64,000 nucleotides of DNA from Oasisia sp. SBJ-2009 (GCA_964017155.1 OZ024855.1:6617208-6681207), one strand, 5' to 3'. Positions 49,901 through 62,458 are shown, numbered from the stretch's first letter. Numbers and translations: made by a program. Notes: generated by a model from the letters alone, not told the origin.

Positions 49901-52900
49901 CACACAGGAAGGTTGGCACTGGCTACAGGCAACAAACACATCACAAGTAAACACACAGGAAGGTTGGCACTGGCTACATGCAACAAACACATCACAAGTG
50001 AACACACGGGAAGGTTGGCACTGGCTACAGGCAACAAAGACATCACAAGTGAACACACAGGAAGGTTGGCACTGGCTACAGGCAACAAACACATCACAAG
50101 TAAACACACAGGAAGGTTGGCACTGGCTACATGCAACAAACACATCACAAGTGAACACACAGGAAGGTTGGCACTGGCTACATGCAACAAACACATCACA
50201 AGTGAACACACGGGAAGGTTGGCACTGGCTACATGCAACAAACACATCACAAGTGAACACACGGGAAGGTTGGCACTGGCTACATGCAACAAACACATCA
50301 CAAGTGAACACACAGGAAGGTTGGCACTGGCTACAGGCAACAAACACATCACAAGTGAACACACAGGAAGGTTGGCACTGGCTACATGCAACAAACACAT
50401 CACAAGTGAACACACGGGAAGGTTGGCACTGGCTACAAGCAACAAACACATCACAAGTGAACACACGGGAAGGTTGGCACTGGCTACATGCAACAAACAC
50501 ATCACAAGTGAACACACGGGAAGGTTGGCACTGGCTACATGCAACAAACACATCACAAGTGAACACACAGGAAGGTTGGCACTGGCTACAGGCAACAAAC
50601 ACATCACAAGTGAACACACAGGAAGGTTGGCACTGGCTACATGCAACAAACACATCACAAGTGAACACACAGGAAGGTTGGCACTGGCTACAAGCAACAA
50701 ACACATCACAAGTGAACACACAGGAAGGTTGGCACTGGCTACAAGCAACAAACACATCACAAGTGAACACACAGGAAGGTTGGCACTGGCTACATGCAAC
50801 AAACACATCACAAGTGAACACACAGGAAGGTTGGCACTGGCTACATGCAACAAACACATCACAAGTGAACACGTGGGAAGGTTGGCACTGGCTACATGCA
50901 ACAAACACATCACAAGTGAACACACGGGAAGGTTGGCACTGGCTACATGCAACAAACACATCACAAGTGAACACACAGGAAGGTTGGTACTGGCTACAGG
51001 CAACAAACACATCACAAGTGAACACACAGGAAGGTTGGCACTGGCTACATGCAACAAACACATCACAAGTGAACACACGGGAAGGTTGGCACTGGCTACA
51101 GGCAACAAACACATCACAAGTGAACACACGGGAAGGTTGGCACTGGCTACAGGCAACAAACACATCACAAGTGAACACACGGGAAGGTTGGCACTGGCTA
51201 CAGGCAACAAAGACATCACAAGTGAACACACAGGAAGGTTGGCACTGGCTACAGGCAACAAACACATCACAAGTGAACACACGGGAAGGTTGGCACTGGC
51301 TACAGGCAACAAACACATCACAAGTGAACACACAGGAAGGTTGGCACTGGCTACATGCAACAAACACATCACAAGTAAACACACAGGAAGGTTGGCACTG
51401 GCTACATGCAACAAACACATCACAAGTGAACACACGGGAAGGTTGGCACTGGCTACATGCAACAAACACATCACAAGTGAACACACGGGAAGGTTGGCAC
51501 TGGCTACAAGCAACAAACACATCACAAGTGAACACACGGGAAGGTTGGCACTGGCTACATGCAACAAACACATCACAAGTGAACACATGGGAAGGTTGGC
51601 ACTGGCTACATGCAACAAACACATCACAAGTGAACACACGGGAAGGTTGGCACTGGCTACAGGCAACAAACACATCACAAGTGAACACACAGGAAGGTTG
51701 GCACTGGCTACATGCAACAAAAACATCACAAGTGAACACACGGGAAGGTTGGCACTGGCTACAAGCAACAAACACATCACAAGTGAACACACGGGAAGGT
51801 TGGCACTGGCTACATGCAACAAACACATCACAAGTGAACACACGGGAAGGTTGGCACTGGCTACATGCAACAAACACATCACAAGTGAACACACAGGAAG
51901 GTTGGCACTGGCTACATGCAACAAACACATCACAAGTGAACACACAGGAAGGTTGGCACTGGCTACAGGCAACAAACACATCACAAGTGAACACACAGGA
52001 AGGTTGGCACTGGCTACATGCAACAAACACATCACAAGTGAACACACAGGAAGGTTGGCACTGGCTACAGGCAACAAACACATCACAAGTGAACACACAG
52101 GAAGGTTGGCACTGGCTACAGGCAACAAACACATCACAAGTGAACACACAGGAAGGTTGGCACTGGCTACAGGCAACAAACACATCACAAGTGAACACAC
52201 AGGAAGGTTGACACTGGCTACAGGCAACAAACACATCACAAGTGAACACACAGGAAGGTTGGCACTGGCTACAGGCAACAAACACATTACAAGTGAACAC
52301 ACAGGAAGGTTGGCACTGGCTACAGGCAACAAACACATCACAAGTGAACACACAGGAAGGTTGACACTGGCTACAAGCAACAAACACATCACAAGTGAAC
52401 ACACAGGAAGGTTGACACTGGCTACAGGCAACAAACACATCACAAGTGAACACACAGGAAGGTTGGCACTGGCTACAAGCAACAAACACATCACAAGTGA
52501 ACACACAGGAAGGTTGGCACTGGCTACAAGCAACAAACACATCACAAGTGAATACACAGGAAGGTTGGCACTGGCTACAAGCTACAAACACATCACAAGT
52601 GAACACACAGGAAGGTTGGCACTGGCTAGAGGCAACAAACACATCACAAGTGAACACACAGGAAGGTTGGCACTGGCTACATGCAACAAACACATCACAA
52701 GTGAACACACGGGAAGGTTGGCACTGGCTAGAGGCAACAAACACATCACAAGTGAACACACAGGAAGGTTGGCACTGGCTACAGGCAACAAACACATCAC
52801 AAGTGAACACACAGGAAGGTTGGCACTGGCTACAAGCAACAAACACATCAAAGTGAACACACAGGAAGGTTGGCACTGGCTACAAGCAACAAACACATCA

Positions 52901-55900
52901 CAAGTGAACACACGGGAAGGTTGGCACTGGCTAGAGGCAACAAACACATCACAAGTGAACACACAGGAAGGTTGGCACTGGCTACAGGCAACAAACACAT
53001 CACAAGTGAACACACAGGAAGGTTGGCACTGGCTACATGCAACAAACACATCACAAGTGAACACACGGGAAGGTTGGCACTGGCTAGAGGCAACAAACAC
53101 ATCACAAGTGAACATATGGGAAGGTTGGCACTGGCTACAGGCAACAAACACATCACAAGTGAACACACGGGAAGGTTGGTACTGGCTACAAGCAACAAAC
53201 ACATCACAAGTGAACACACAGGAAGGTTGGCACTGGCTACAGGCAACAAACACATCACAAGTGAACACACAGGAAGGTTGGCACTGGCTACATGCAACAA
53301 ACACATCACAAGTGAACACACATGAAGGTTGGTACTGGCTACAAGCAACAAACACATCACAAGTGAACACACAGGAAGGTTGGCACTGGCTACAGGCAAC
53401 AAACACATCACAAGTGAACACACGGGAAGGTTGGCACTGGCTACAAGCAACAAACACATCACAAGTGAACACACGGGAAGGTTGGCACTGGCTACAAGCA
53501 ACAAACACATCAAAGTGAACACACAGGAAGGTTGGCACTGGCTACAAGCAACAAACACATCACAAGTGAACACACGGGAAGGTTGGCACTGGCTAGAGGC
53601 AACAAACACATCACAAGTGAACACACAGGAAGGTTGGCACTGGCTACAGGCAACAAACACATCACAAGTGAACACACAGGAAGGTTGGCACTGGCTACAT
53701 GCAACAAACACATCACAAGTGAACACACGGGAAGGTTGGCACTGGCTAGAGGCAACAAACACATCACAAGTGAACATATGGGAAGGTTGGCACTGGCTAC
53801 AGGCAACAAACACATCACAAGTGAACACACGGGAAGGTTGGTACTGGCTACAAGCAACAAACACATCACAAGTGAACACACAGGAAGGTTGGCACTGGCT
53901 ACAGGCAACAAACACATCACAAGTGAACACACAGGAAGGTTGGCACTGGCTACATGCAACAAACACATCACAAGTGAACACACATGAAGGTTGGTACTGG
54001 CTACAAGCAACAAACACATCACAAGTGAACACACAGGAAGGTTGGCACTGGCTACAGGCAACAAACACATCACAAGTGAACACACGGGAAGGTTGGCACT
54101 GGCTACAAGCAACAAACACATCACAAGTGAACACACAGGAAGGTTGGCACTGGCTACAAGCAACAAACACATCACAAGTGAACACACAGGAAGGTTGGCA
54201 CTGGCTACAGGCAACAAACACATCACAAGTGAACACACAGGAAGGTTGGCACTGGCTACAGGCAACAAACACATCACAAGTGAACACACAGGAAGGTTGG
54301 CACTGGCTACAAGCAACAAACACATCACAAGTGAACACACAGGAAGGTTGGCACTGGCTACAAGCAACAAACACATCACAAGTGAACACACAGGAAGGTT
54401 GGCACTGGCTACATGCAACAAACACATCACAAGTGAACACACAGGAAGGTTGGCACTGGCTACAGGCAACAAACACATCACAAGTGAACACACAGGAAGG
54501 TTGGCACTGGCTACAGGCAACAAACACATCACAAGTGAACACACAGGAAGGTTGGCACTGGCTACATGCAACAAACACATCACAAGTGAACACACAGGAA
54601 GGTTGGCACTGGCTACAGGCAACAAACACATCACAAGTGAACACACAGGAAGGTTGGCACTGGCTACAGGCAACAAACACATCACAAGTGAACACACAGG
54701 AAGGTTGGCACTGGCTACAAGCAACAAACACATCACAAGTGAACACACGGGAAGGTTGGCACTGGCTACAAGCAACAAACACATCACAAGTGAACACACA
54801 GGAAGGTTGGCACTGGCTACAAGCAACAAACACATCACAAGTGAACACACAGGAAGGTTGGCACTGGCTACAGGCAACAAACACATCACAAGTGAACACA
54901 CGGGAAGGTTGGCACTGGCTACAGGCAACAAACACATCACAAGTGAACACACAGGAAGGTTGGCACTGGCTACAAGCAACAAACACATCACAAGTGAACA
55001 CACAGGAAGGTTGGCACTGGCTACAAGCAACAAACACATCACAAGTGAACACACAGGAAGGTTGGCACTGGCTACAGGCAACAAACACATCACAAGTGAA
55101 CACACAGGAAGGTTGGCACTGGCTACAGGCAACAAACACATCACAAGTGAACACACAGGAAGGTTGGCACTGGCTACAGGCAACAAACACATCACAAGTG
55201 AACACACGGGAAGGTTGGCACTGGCTACAAGCAACAAACACATCACAAGTGAACACACAGGAAGGTTGGCACTGGCTACAAGCAACAAACACATCACAAG
55301 TGAACACACAGGAAGGTTGGCACTGGCTACAAGCAACAAACACATCACAAGTGAACACACAGGAAGGTTGGCACTGGCTACATGCAACAAACACATCACA
55401 AGTGAACACACAGGAAGGTTGGCACTGGCTACAAGCAACAAACACATCACAAGTGAACACACAGGAAGGTTGGCACTGGCTACAAGCAACAAACACATCA
55501 CAAGTGAACACACAGGAAGGTTGGCACTGGCTACAAGCAACAAACACATCACAAGTGAACACACAGGAAGGTTGGCACTGGCTACAAGCAACAAACACAT
55601 CACAAGTGAACACACAGGAAGGTTGGCACTGGCTACAAGCAACAAACACATCACAAGTGAACACACAGGAAGGTTGGCACTGGCTACAAGCAACAAACAC
55701 ATCACAAGTGAACACACAGGAAGGTTGACACTGGCTACAAGCAACAAACACATCACAAGTGAACACACAGGAAGGTTGGCACTGGCTACAAGCAACAAAC
55801 ACATCACAAGTGAACACACAGGAAGGTTGGCACTGGCTACAGGCAACAAACACATCACAAGTGAACACACAGGAAGGTTGGCACTGGCTACAGGCAACAA

Positions 55901-58830
55901 ACACATCACAAGTGAACACACAGGAAGGTTGGCACTGGCTACAGGCAACAAACACATCACAAGTGAACACACAGGAAGGTTGGCACTGGCTACAGGCAAC
56001 AAACACATCACAAGTGAACACACAGGAAGGTTGGCACTGGCTACAAGCAACAAACACATCACAAGTGAACACACAGGAAGGTTGGCACTGGCTACAAGCA
56101 ACAAACACATCACAAGTGAACACACAGGAAGGTTGGCACTGGCTACATGCAACAAACACATCACAAGTGAACACACAGGAAGGTTGGCACTGGCTACAGG
56201 CAACAAACACATCACAAGTGAACACACAGGAAGGTTGGTACTGGCTACAAGCAACAAACACATCACAAGTGAACACACAGGAAGGTTGGCACTGGCTACA
56301 GGCAACAAACACATCACAAGTGAACACACAGGAAGGTTGGCACTGGCTACAAGCAACAAACACATCACAAGTGAACACACAGGAAGGTTGGCACTGGCTA
56401 CATGCAACAAACACATCACAAGTGAACACACGGGAAGGTTGGCACTGGCTACAGGCAACAAACACATCACAAGTGAACACACAGGAAGGTTGGCACTGGC
56501 TACAGGCAACAAACACATCACAAGTGAACACACAGGAAGGTTGGCACTGGCTACAAGCAACAAACACATCACAAGTGAACACACAGGAAGGTTGGCACTG
56601 GCTACAGGCAACAAACACATCACAAGTGAACACACAGGAAGGTTGGCACTGGCTACAAGCAACAAACACATCACAAGTGAACACACAGGAAGGTTGGTAC
56701 TGGCTACAGGCAACAAACACATCACAAGTGAACACACGGGAAGGTTGGCACTGGCTACAGGCAACAAACACATCACAAGTGAACACACAGGAAGGTTGGC
56801 ACTGGCTACAGGCAACAAACACATCACAAGTGAACACACAGGAAGGTTGGCACTGGCTACAAGCAACAAACACATCACAAGTGAACACACAGGAAGGTTG
56901 GCACTGGCTACAGGCAACAAACACATCACAAGTGAACACAAACAAGCACATGTTATGTTTATATATTCAAAATTAGTTTAATATTACTAGAAATACAGGT
57001 GTGTGCCAATATCCCACAATGACATTGAAGATACCACACAGCATATAATGAGGCAAATGACATAATTGACTTAGCAAATTTCTGCTAATGAAACTGTCTT
57101 AAAATACTTGCTGCAATTGTATAACAGAAACATTTCATTCAGAACACTGTAACACCAGGTTCAGTGATATTTTGAGGTGATTATCTGAGACTGGCAATAG
57201 TTTTTCATACCAGCTGGGACAGTGCGACAGAGGCTGCATAGATACTGCCAACATACAGAATCATTGCTGGTAACCATGACGACACTGACTTCCTGCAAAA
57301 AACAATCTTACATTCATTGATATTATTATTACCAATGTATTATTACGTGTATTCTAAAGTTGTCTCCACATTATACATAAAAGCAGTTTCAAATACGTAC
57401 TATTATTCCATTGTAGTCTTGTTACATTTTGCATGTTTACCATAGTAAACAATTTACTTATAAATAAATGTAATTTATTTTATGCAACACTTTTTATTTA
57501 CATTATAAATAAATTCATTATTATCGTAAATCACAAGGACTATGGCAGCACAAAAGATTATTTGGTGATGTATCCCAATTTATACATTGAACAATACGCC
57601 TATCAAACACAAACACTGTTGAAATAAAAGTAAATCCATAACTCACCAGTGTATTTGTGAAGTACTGAGGTCAATTTTTCCAGGAATGGTTAGAGCTCGC
57701 AACACAACAAATCCTACCAAGGTTTGCCATCTGGAGTAGAGAAGGGAAGAGTTCAACAATAATGTAGTTAGGGAACTGGATTCTTAGCTATCAAGTTATG
57801 GGTGACTTTATAGGTGTAGAACATAATAATAAAAAATATTTTTTTTTTACTTAATTCTACACTGTTACAACAGTATCATAAAAATGGTGACAGATCAAAA
57901 ACCATTAATTAGTGTTGAAACAAATCTGATAACAAATTTGGTGGGTGGTTCCCCAAAAAATGTATTAAAATGTAGGACACTACATAACATCTGAAATCAG
58001 AGCAGGTAATTATTACTCACCCTTGGAATATTGTCGGAAACTGGAATTTCAGCACAGACAGGACATACTAAAAACAATACCATGTCATTTACAATGTGGC
58101 ATCAGTCGAACAACAAATAGTTACATAACTGAACAATTACATAACTTCATAAAAACAAAATGGCTTGGGAAAATGAAAGACAAAGATCTACCTGTGTAAA
58201 TTAGCAGTTTTTCTGGCGGTTTAAAAATAACTAAATAAGAGGTTGCACAAACAAGGTAACATAGTGTAACAGTTACCAAACATCTCTAAATCCGGTTTCT
58301 TGGTTGCGCTTGTTAATATCACACATAATAGTCTCTCTAGGAATTGGGCCGATGAGTCGTCTGAATACTTGGCTGTTTCCTGCAGGCTTCATCGAAACAT
58401 TGAACATTCAGACCACTCATCAACACAATTTCTTAAAACATAATTAGGTATGATAATCGATATAATAATAATAATAATACAAATGTCATCCACCGTCGTG
58501 GCAGCCAGGTTGTGCAAGCAACCCACTCCTACGACCGCTTACAACGCTTTATAATTGTTTTGTGTAATATACGCCATCCAGTTCTGTTTAATGTGATTCG
58601 GCTCAGCCTTTCCATGTCATGATAATAGAGATCAAACAGTTTAACTGCTCAACAAATATATGATTTAGTCTGAAAGAAAATGAAAACATAACTGCAGCCT
58701 TAAGAAATTAATAGATAATTATAAAAAAATTAAAACTAAATGTACTGTGTGTGTCTGTCAGTGTGCAACTTACCTTGTTTACAAATGTTGCACCTACAAA
58801 AAGTGCTGTGAACAGCAGCACTGTCTTCAT
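40564..58830 (-). CDS. TMEM241: TMEM241 (SLC35D4-type) nucleotide-sugar transporter, 14 exons
   Basis: Golgi multi-pass protein of the drug/metabolite-transporter superfamily. The vertebrate orthologue is reported to carry UDP-GlcNAc. Exons: 58830-58774, 58067-58021, 57730-57647, 57292-57211, 47678-47601, 47178-47101, 46497-46449, 45790-45742, 45315-45280, 43588-43554, 42726-42657, 41811-41673, 41152-41088, 40738-40564. All 13 junctions agree in phase: 1,044 nt, 347 residues (human about 296). Family landmarks in order are [108 protein letters not shown] and [14 protein letters not shown]. An in-frame TGA upstream of ATG 58830 fixes the start. The C-terminus is longer than in vertebrates and ends in His/Asn repeats (HNHNHNT). 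Intron 4 is filled by a 51-bp satellite. The shortest exons (9 and 10; 36 and 35 nt) are the least certain. Confidence 0.88.
42008..42134. repeat. (TA)n microsatellite in a TMEM241 intron
   Basis: TA dinucleotides with three CTTTATATA interruptions, in the intron between exons 11 and 12. Confidence 0.95.
43370..43448 (+). mobile_element. Non-LTR element 3' tail with (TTA)n end
   Basis: Ends GGCAATAAAGCTTTATTATTATT, a poly(A)-signal-like hexamer followed by a TTA repeat. Such tails are common on truncated non-LTR elements of aquatic invertebrates. No coding part is seen upstream, so this is a very short 5'-truncated copy in the intron between TMEM241 exons 10 and 11. Confidence 0.5.
43876..44895 (-). 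mobile_element. 5'-truncated LINE with an intact RT C-terminal frame
   Basis: The minus strand starts abruptly inside the reverse-transcriptase palm ([19 protein letters not shown]), has the catalytic box [13 protein letters not shown] and continues through [20 protein letters not shown] to a stop at 44,108, about 260 codons without interruption. The 3' UTR ends at 43,876 in a (TTA)n tail after TGTCTGAAATAAAC. The clean frame suggests a relatively recent insertion, 5'-truncated as usual for target-primed reverse transcription. It lies within the intron between TMEM241 exons 9 and 10, on the same strand. Confidence 0.85.
46803..46990. repeat. (TA)n microsatellite with TACATA interruptions
   Basis: TA-rich tract with a short (CA)n insert near 46,925, in the intron between TMEM241 exons 6 and 7. 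Confidence 0.95.
47652..56940 (-). repeat. 51-bp satellite, about 182 copies, copying the TMEM241 exon 5 splice acceptor
   Basis: A head-to-tail array of 9,289 bp fills nearly all of TMEM241 intron 4 (47,679-57,210). On the minus strand each unit is CCAGTGCCAACCTTCC plus TGTGTGTTCAC (27 bases), then TTGTGATGTGTTTG plus TTGC[C/T/A]TGTAG (24 bases). The 27-base part is the first nine codons of exon 5 (PVPTFLCVH). The 24-base part is the intron end with its AG. The unit touching the gene is exon 5 itself, where CAC is followed by GGTATC instead of TTGTGA. Common variants are CTTGTAG, CCTGTAG, CATGTAG or CTCTAG before the exon part, and GTGTGTTC versus CGTGTGTTC. Because 51 is a multiple of 3 and stops are rare in two frames per strand, false open frames of 800-1,950 residues cross it. 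Confidence 0.95.
52850..54132. repeat. 662-bp duplication (13 units) inside the 51-bp array
   Basis: A block of 13 units, starting with a unit that lacks one base (ATCAAAGTG instead of ATCACAAGTG, at about 52,849), recurs from about 53,511 with the same single-base loss and the same order of variant units, including one with AACATATGGG and one with ACACATGAAGG. The spacing is 662 bp, that is 13 x 51 minus 1. The two blocks look identical for about 620 bp, so this duplication is recent. Confidence 0.85.
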
Positions 58831-59004
58831 GTTTCCCGTCAACTCCTGGTTGTCTGTTCACCTCACACTGGCCTCCTCCAAGTGGTCATTTCTGAAACCA
58901 CAAACAGCCTTTGGTCACTCCACCAAGGGTAACATGAAACAACAGTTCAACAGTTTTATAAACAACCTTTATAGGAAACTGACAATTCTACATTGGCACT
59001 AAGA

Positions 59005-59076
59005 GTGGTCACTGCCAGGGGGTATGTAGTGGTCACTACTAGGGGGCATGTAGTGGTCACTACTAGGGGGCATGCA
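59005..59076. repeat. Three tandem copies of a 24-bp unit
   Basis: TGGTCACTACTAGGGGGCAT plus GTAG, repeated three times with a few changes in the first copy, just upstream of the TMEM241-like start codon on that gene's strand. Any regulatory role is unknown. Confidence 0.8.
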
Positions 59077-60237
59077 GTTGTTGTTGGTTCTTCTACATGT
59101 GCCCACACCTCCAATAAATGAGACACATGAACATTATCATTCCATAATCTGATCCGTATTCCCCATATTGAGAGCCAGGTTTTACCATCAAGACATACTC
59201 CTCTGATACAGAGATCACAATAATGTCAGTTCCACCTGAATTTGTGATGTCAAAAGACCACTGAAGAGGACAATCACTTTGGCAGTGACCACTTCAGCAG
59301 CAGCGTAGACATGTTAAGGTTGGCAATATATGTGGTTGCCCTTTGAAGCGCAATTCCATATTGCTCCTAAACTGTCATGTCAGCACCACGGGCGTCGATC
59401 GGTGGGGGACGGGGGGAACACGCCCCCCCCCACTTTTTTAGTGTGGGGGCCTGCATAGGAATTGTCCCCCCCACTTTTCAGTTCAGAAAAATTGAGACGC
59501 ATATAGCCTGACTCACCACTCCTCTCTCTTAAAAGCCACTACATAGGACTAGCTAGACAATAAACTCGCGATATGAAGTTCCGACTACCCATTAGAAAAT
59601 CGACTAGATAAATTGGTTCCTCGCCTTGGCTGGGGCTGGTCACAGCGCGCAACTTGATCTTACTTTAGTAAATAATCATCATGCCGGGCTGCGGTGTAGT
59701 GAGCGCTTACATTTTTCTGGCGTTATAAACGTTCCGATTGATGTTTCTGCGCATGCACGATACATGCAAAATCATCAATGTGCAGCGAAACGACAAAGCA
59801 TTTATGGTATATTTACTACGTGCTGCTCATTATGATGTATATAACCTCTCAGCAAAGTTATTTATCGCAAATTAACATGAGGCAAACATGTTTTGAGGCA
59901 TGTTTTGATAGCACGCGCAAATCACGTGACTGTAGTGCGCTATAATTCATGATAGTGATTTAAACAAACGTAATATTTTAATGACATTTTTGACAACTCT
60001 TCACAGTAGTCATCACAGGAGAGTTAATGAACAGCCCGTCCAATTTATACCACAAATGCTTTGTTATTTTGCTGCACATTAACGATTTTACATTTCCCAA
60101 AATTAAATCAATACGTATCGTTGTTTACAGATAAAAACACACAAAACAAATAAAATAAAACTTGTTTGTGTTCCACTGCTGCATTAAAACTAAAAGTGTA
60201 TTCACAGGTGAAATATAGTGGTATGGTGTATATTGTA
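59077..60237. other. Intergenic DNA with a G/C-run repeat at 59,388-59,482
   Basis: No exon is supported. At 59,388-59,482 long C and G runs with CACTTTTTTAGTG form a possible hairpin, and the pattern looks like a dispersed repeat of unknown class. The rest shows nothing recognisable. Confidence 0.4.
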
Positions 60238-60245
60238 TATATGTG

Positions 60246-60865
60246 GGTAATCTTCCAGTTAACTGGCCTAAATTGTTAAGGCCTTTTCAAAATAGTTTTA
60301 CGAACTTCGTTCGTTCGCAATGTCATTCTACGTACATCATTTCCAGCACAAAGAAGTAAGATATCATTTTTTCATTGTGTTTTAGATCAATTTAAAGCCA
60401 ACAAGTCGATGTAAATAAGCCAATGTCACAGGGTGCGAGCAGTTGGCGCATGCCAGATGCATCAGAGCCGCAAAGGCACTGTCTTGCGTGTGCTTTGTGA
60501 AGTCGAAATAAAAAGCAATTAGCAATATTGTTTTTATTTAAGCTTAAAACAAATAAATCTGCATTATACAGAAAATAATTAATGTTGTAGCCTTAGTTTT
60601 GGGGATATATTCGCAAATCGCAAAACATCACCTTTGCGGTCGTGAGGTGTGCTAGCCACTCACACCTTGTCATCCTGTGACATTGGCTTATTTACATTAA
60701 CTCGACGGCATTAAATTGCTCTAAAATATAATTTTTTTAATATCTGACTTCTTTGTACTGGAAGTGATGTAGAATGACACTTCGTACACATACACATTGA
60801 AAAAAGTTGGTTAAAACGTTTTGAAAAGCCCCTAATAAGTTTGGCCAGTTAACTGGAAGATTACC
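60246..60865. mobile_element. 620-bp inverted-repeat (foldback MITE-like) element with 8-bp target duplication
   Basis: Ends are perfect inverted repeats: GGTAATCTTCCAGTTAACTG at the left and CAGTTAACTGGAAGATTACC at the right. The symmetry continues inward: ATCATTTCCAGCACAAAGAA (60,339) pairs with TTCTTTGTACTGGAAGTGAT, and AATAAGCCAATGTCACAGG (60,414) pairs with CCTGTGACATTGGCTTATT. Flanks are TATATGTG (60,238-60,245) and TATATGAG (60,866-60,873), an 8-bp duplication with one mismatch. Eight-base duplications are made by hAT, P and some other DNA transposons. No transposase is encoded. Confidence 0.85.
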
Positions 60866-60873
60866 TATATGAG

Positions 60874-62036
60874 CAATACCTAGCAAGAAGAACTGAAGGG
60901 ATGGGAGTCTGTCCACTCAAAGATACCGGGAAACTCATTACAAACCCCAAAGAACAAGCCCAGCTTCTCAACAACCAGTTTTGTTCTGTGTTCAGTCCCA
61001 GAGATACTGTTACTGCTGAGGAGTTTCAACTACGTTGCCCCCCCCAAACCAGATCTTCCTGAGTATACAGACTGCAAAGACATCAACATTACTGAAGAAG
61101 GAGTGAAGAAACTGCTCCTAAACTTAGACCCTAACAAAGCATGTGGTCCTGATGGGATCACACCAAGGCTCCTGAAGATAGTTGCAGAAGAAGTCACACC
61201 AGCCCTTACCTTGCTCTTCCGAAACTCCTACCAGGCTGGAACATTGCCACACGACTGGAAATTAGCTCATATCACGCCTGTCTTCAAGAAGGGAGAACGA
61301 TACAAGGCAGAAAACTACCGCCCCATCTCACTCACATGCATAGCATGCAAGGTGATGGAGCACATCATCGCCAGTAACATCATGTCACACCTTGAGAAGA
61401 ACAACATTCTCTGCCCAGAGCAACATGGCTTCCGATGCGGACGGTCCTGTGAGACCCAACTTCTGGGGTATGTGGATGAAACAAGTGAAGAGCTGGAAAG
61501 GGGAAACCAGGAGGACACCATTGTCCTTGACTTTGAAAAAGCATTCAGCAAAGTGAGCCATGCCCTTCTAGCCTACACTCCAAGAACGCCGTAAAAAAGC
61601 TCGACTTGAAATGTTTTTCAAATTTCACCACCGCCTCGTCACCATTGATTCTGAATACCTACCACAGCCGACAGAAAACAGATCGAGCCACAGAAAGAAC
61701 AACACACACAGCTACAACATCCCCTACTGCAGGACACAGTACAGACAGATGTCATTCTTTCCCCGGACCATACCTGAATGGAACAGCCTGCCCCAGGAAA
61801 TAGTGGCAGCCAAGTCCCTGGACTGTTTCAAGTCCAGGCTTGCTGCCCACCTGTAGCCACGACAGACCACCCCCTCCCCTCCCCTTCCCCTCCCCTTTGT
61901 TTCTTATGTCTACTACCCCCCTCTACTAAGCCACACACCCTTTCACTACATTTCAGAACTGAGAAGTGTCTACTGCAACCTCCACAAATCAGCATAATCA
62001 TCACAACATTGATGTTGGCTGATCAATAGAAGAAGA
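60874..62036 (+). pseudogene. Internally deleted LINE (RT 5' half joined to C-terminal end)
   Basis: From 60,874 the plus strand reads ARRTEGMGVCPLKDTGKLIT and NNQFCSVFSP, then after a one-base shift in a C run at 61,039-61,046 continues as KLLLNLDPNKACGPDGITPR, LPHDWKLAHITPVFKKG, NYRPISLTCIACKVME, EQHGFRCGRSCETQL and IVLDFEKAFSKVSHALL. At about 61,570 it jumps to ERRKKARLEMFFKFHHRLV and the end FFPRTIPEWNSLPQEIVAAK up to the stop at 61,854-61,856. The YADD box and the rest of the RT are missing. The 3' end carries an (AGA)n tail at 62,028-62,044. The copy is dead. Confidence 0.85.
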
Positions 62037-62458
62037 AGAAGAAGTGACAGTCACACTCTCAGACTCACTCAGTCAGTCAGTGACAGTGTCTGTCATATTT
62101 AGAGTTCCTGTTTTAATACAATGAGTCAGTAACCCTGCATTAAATTAATGATAAAATGTATGTGTTAACTAAGCATGAGATGGGGAAACATACCTAGGAG
62201 TAGCATTGCATAACTCAATCGAATAACCTGTACACAAATGACAATATGTAGATACGTCGACGTTGACTATGATGTTGACGTTTTGTCGCGTGGATTTGTT
62301 GTCGGAAGTCGGGCCGGCCCGGAAGTCGACGGTTATCATCCAAAATAAGTCGGCGATGCTAACTACACCTTTTAAACCGATGTAACCAGTTGCAGCGTAT
62401 TCAGTGGCGCCCTCTTACGAATCAAATGCAGTGGGCCGGTTGGCTACGTAACTACGCC

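Noticed and set aside
47652..56940. Resemblance to a CRISPR array (regular short repeats)
   Set aside because: The whole unit repeats without unique spacers, the genome is eukaryotic, and the unit derives from an exon boundary.
47531..56981. Open frames of 800-1,950 codons on both strands across the satellite
   Set aside because: They exist because the 51-bp period is a multiple of 3 and two frames per strand lack stops. The gene's own frame through the repeat has a TGA in every unit, and the array lies within an intron.
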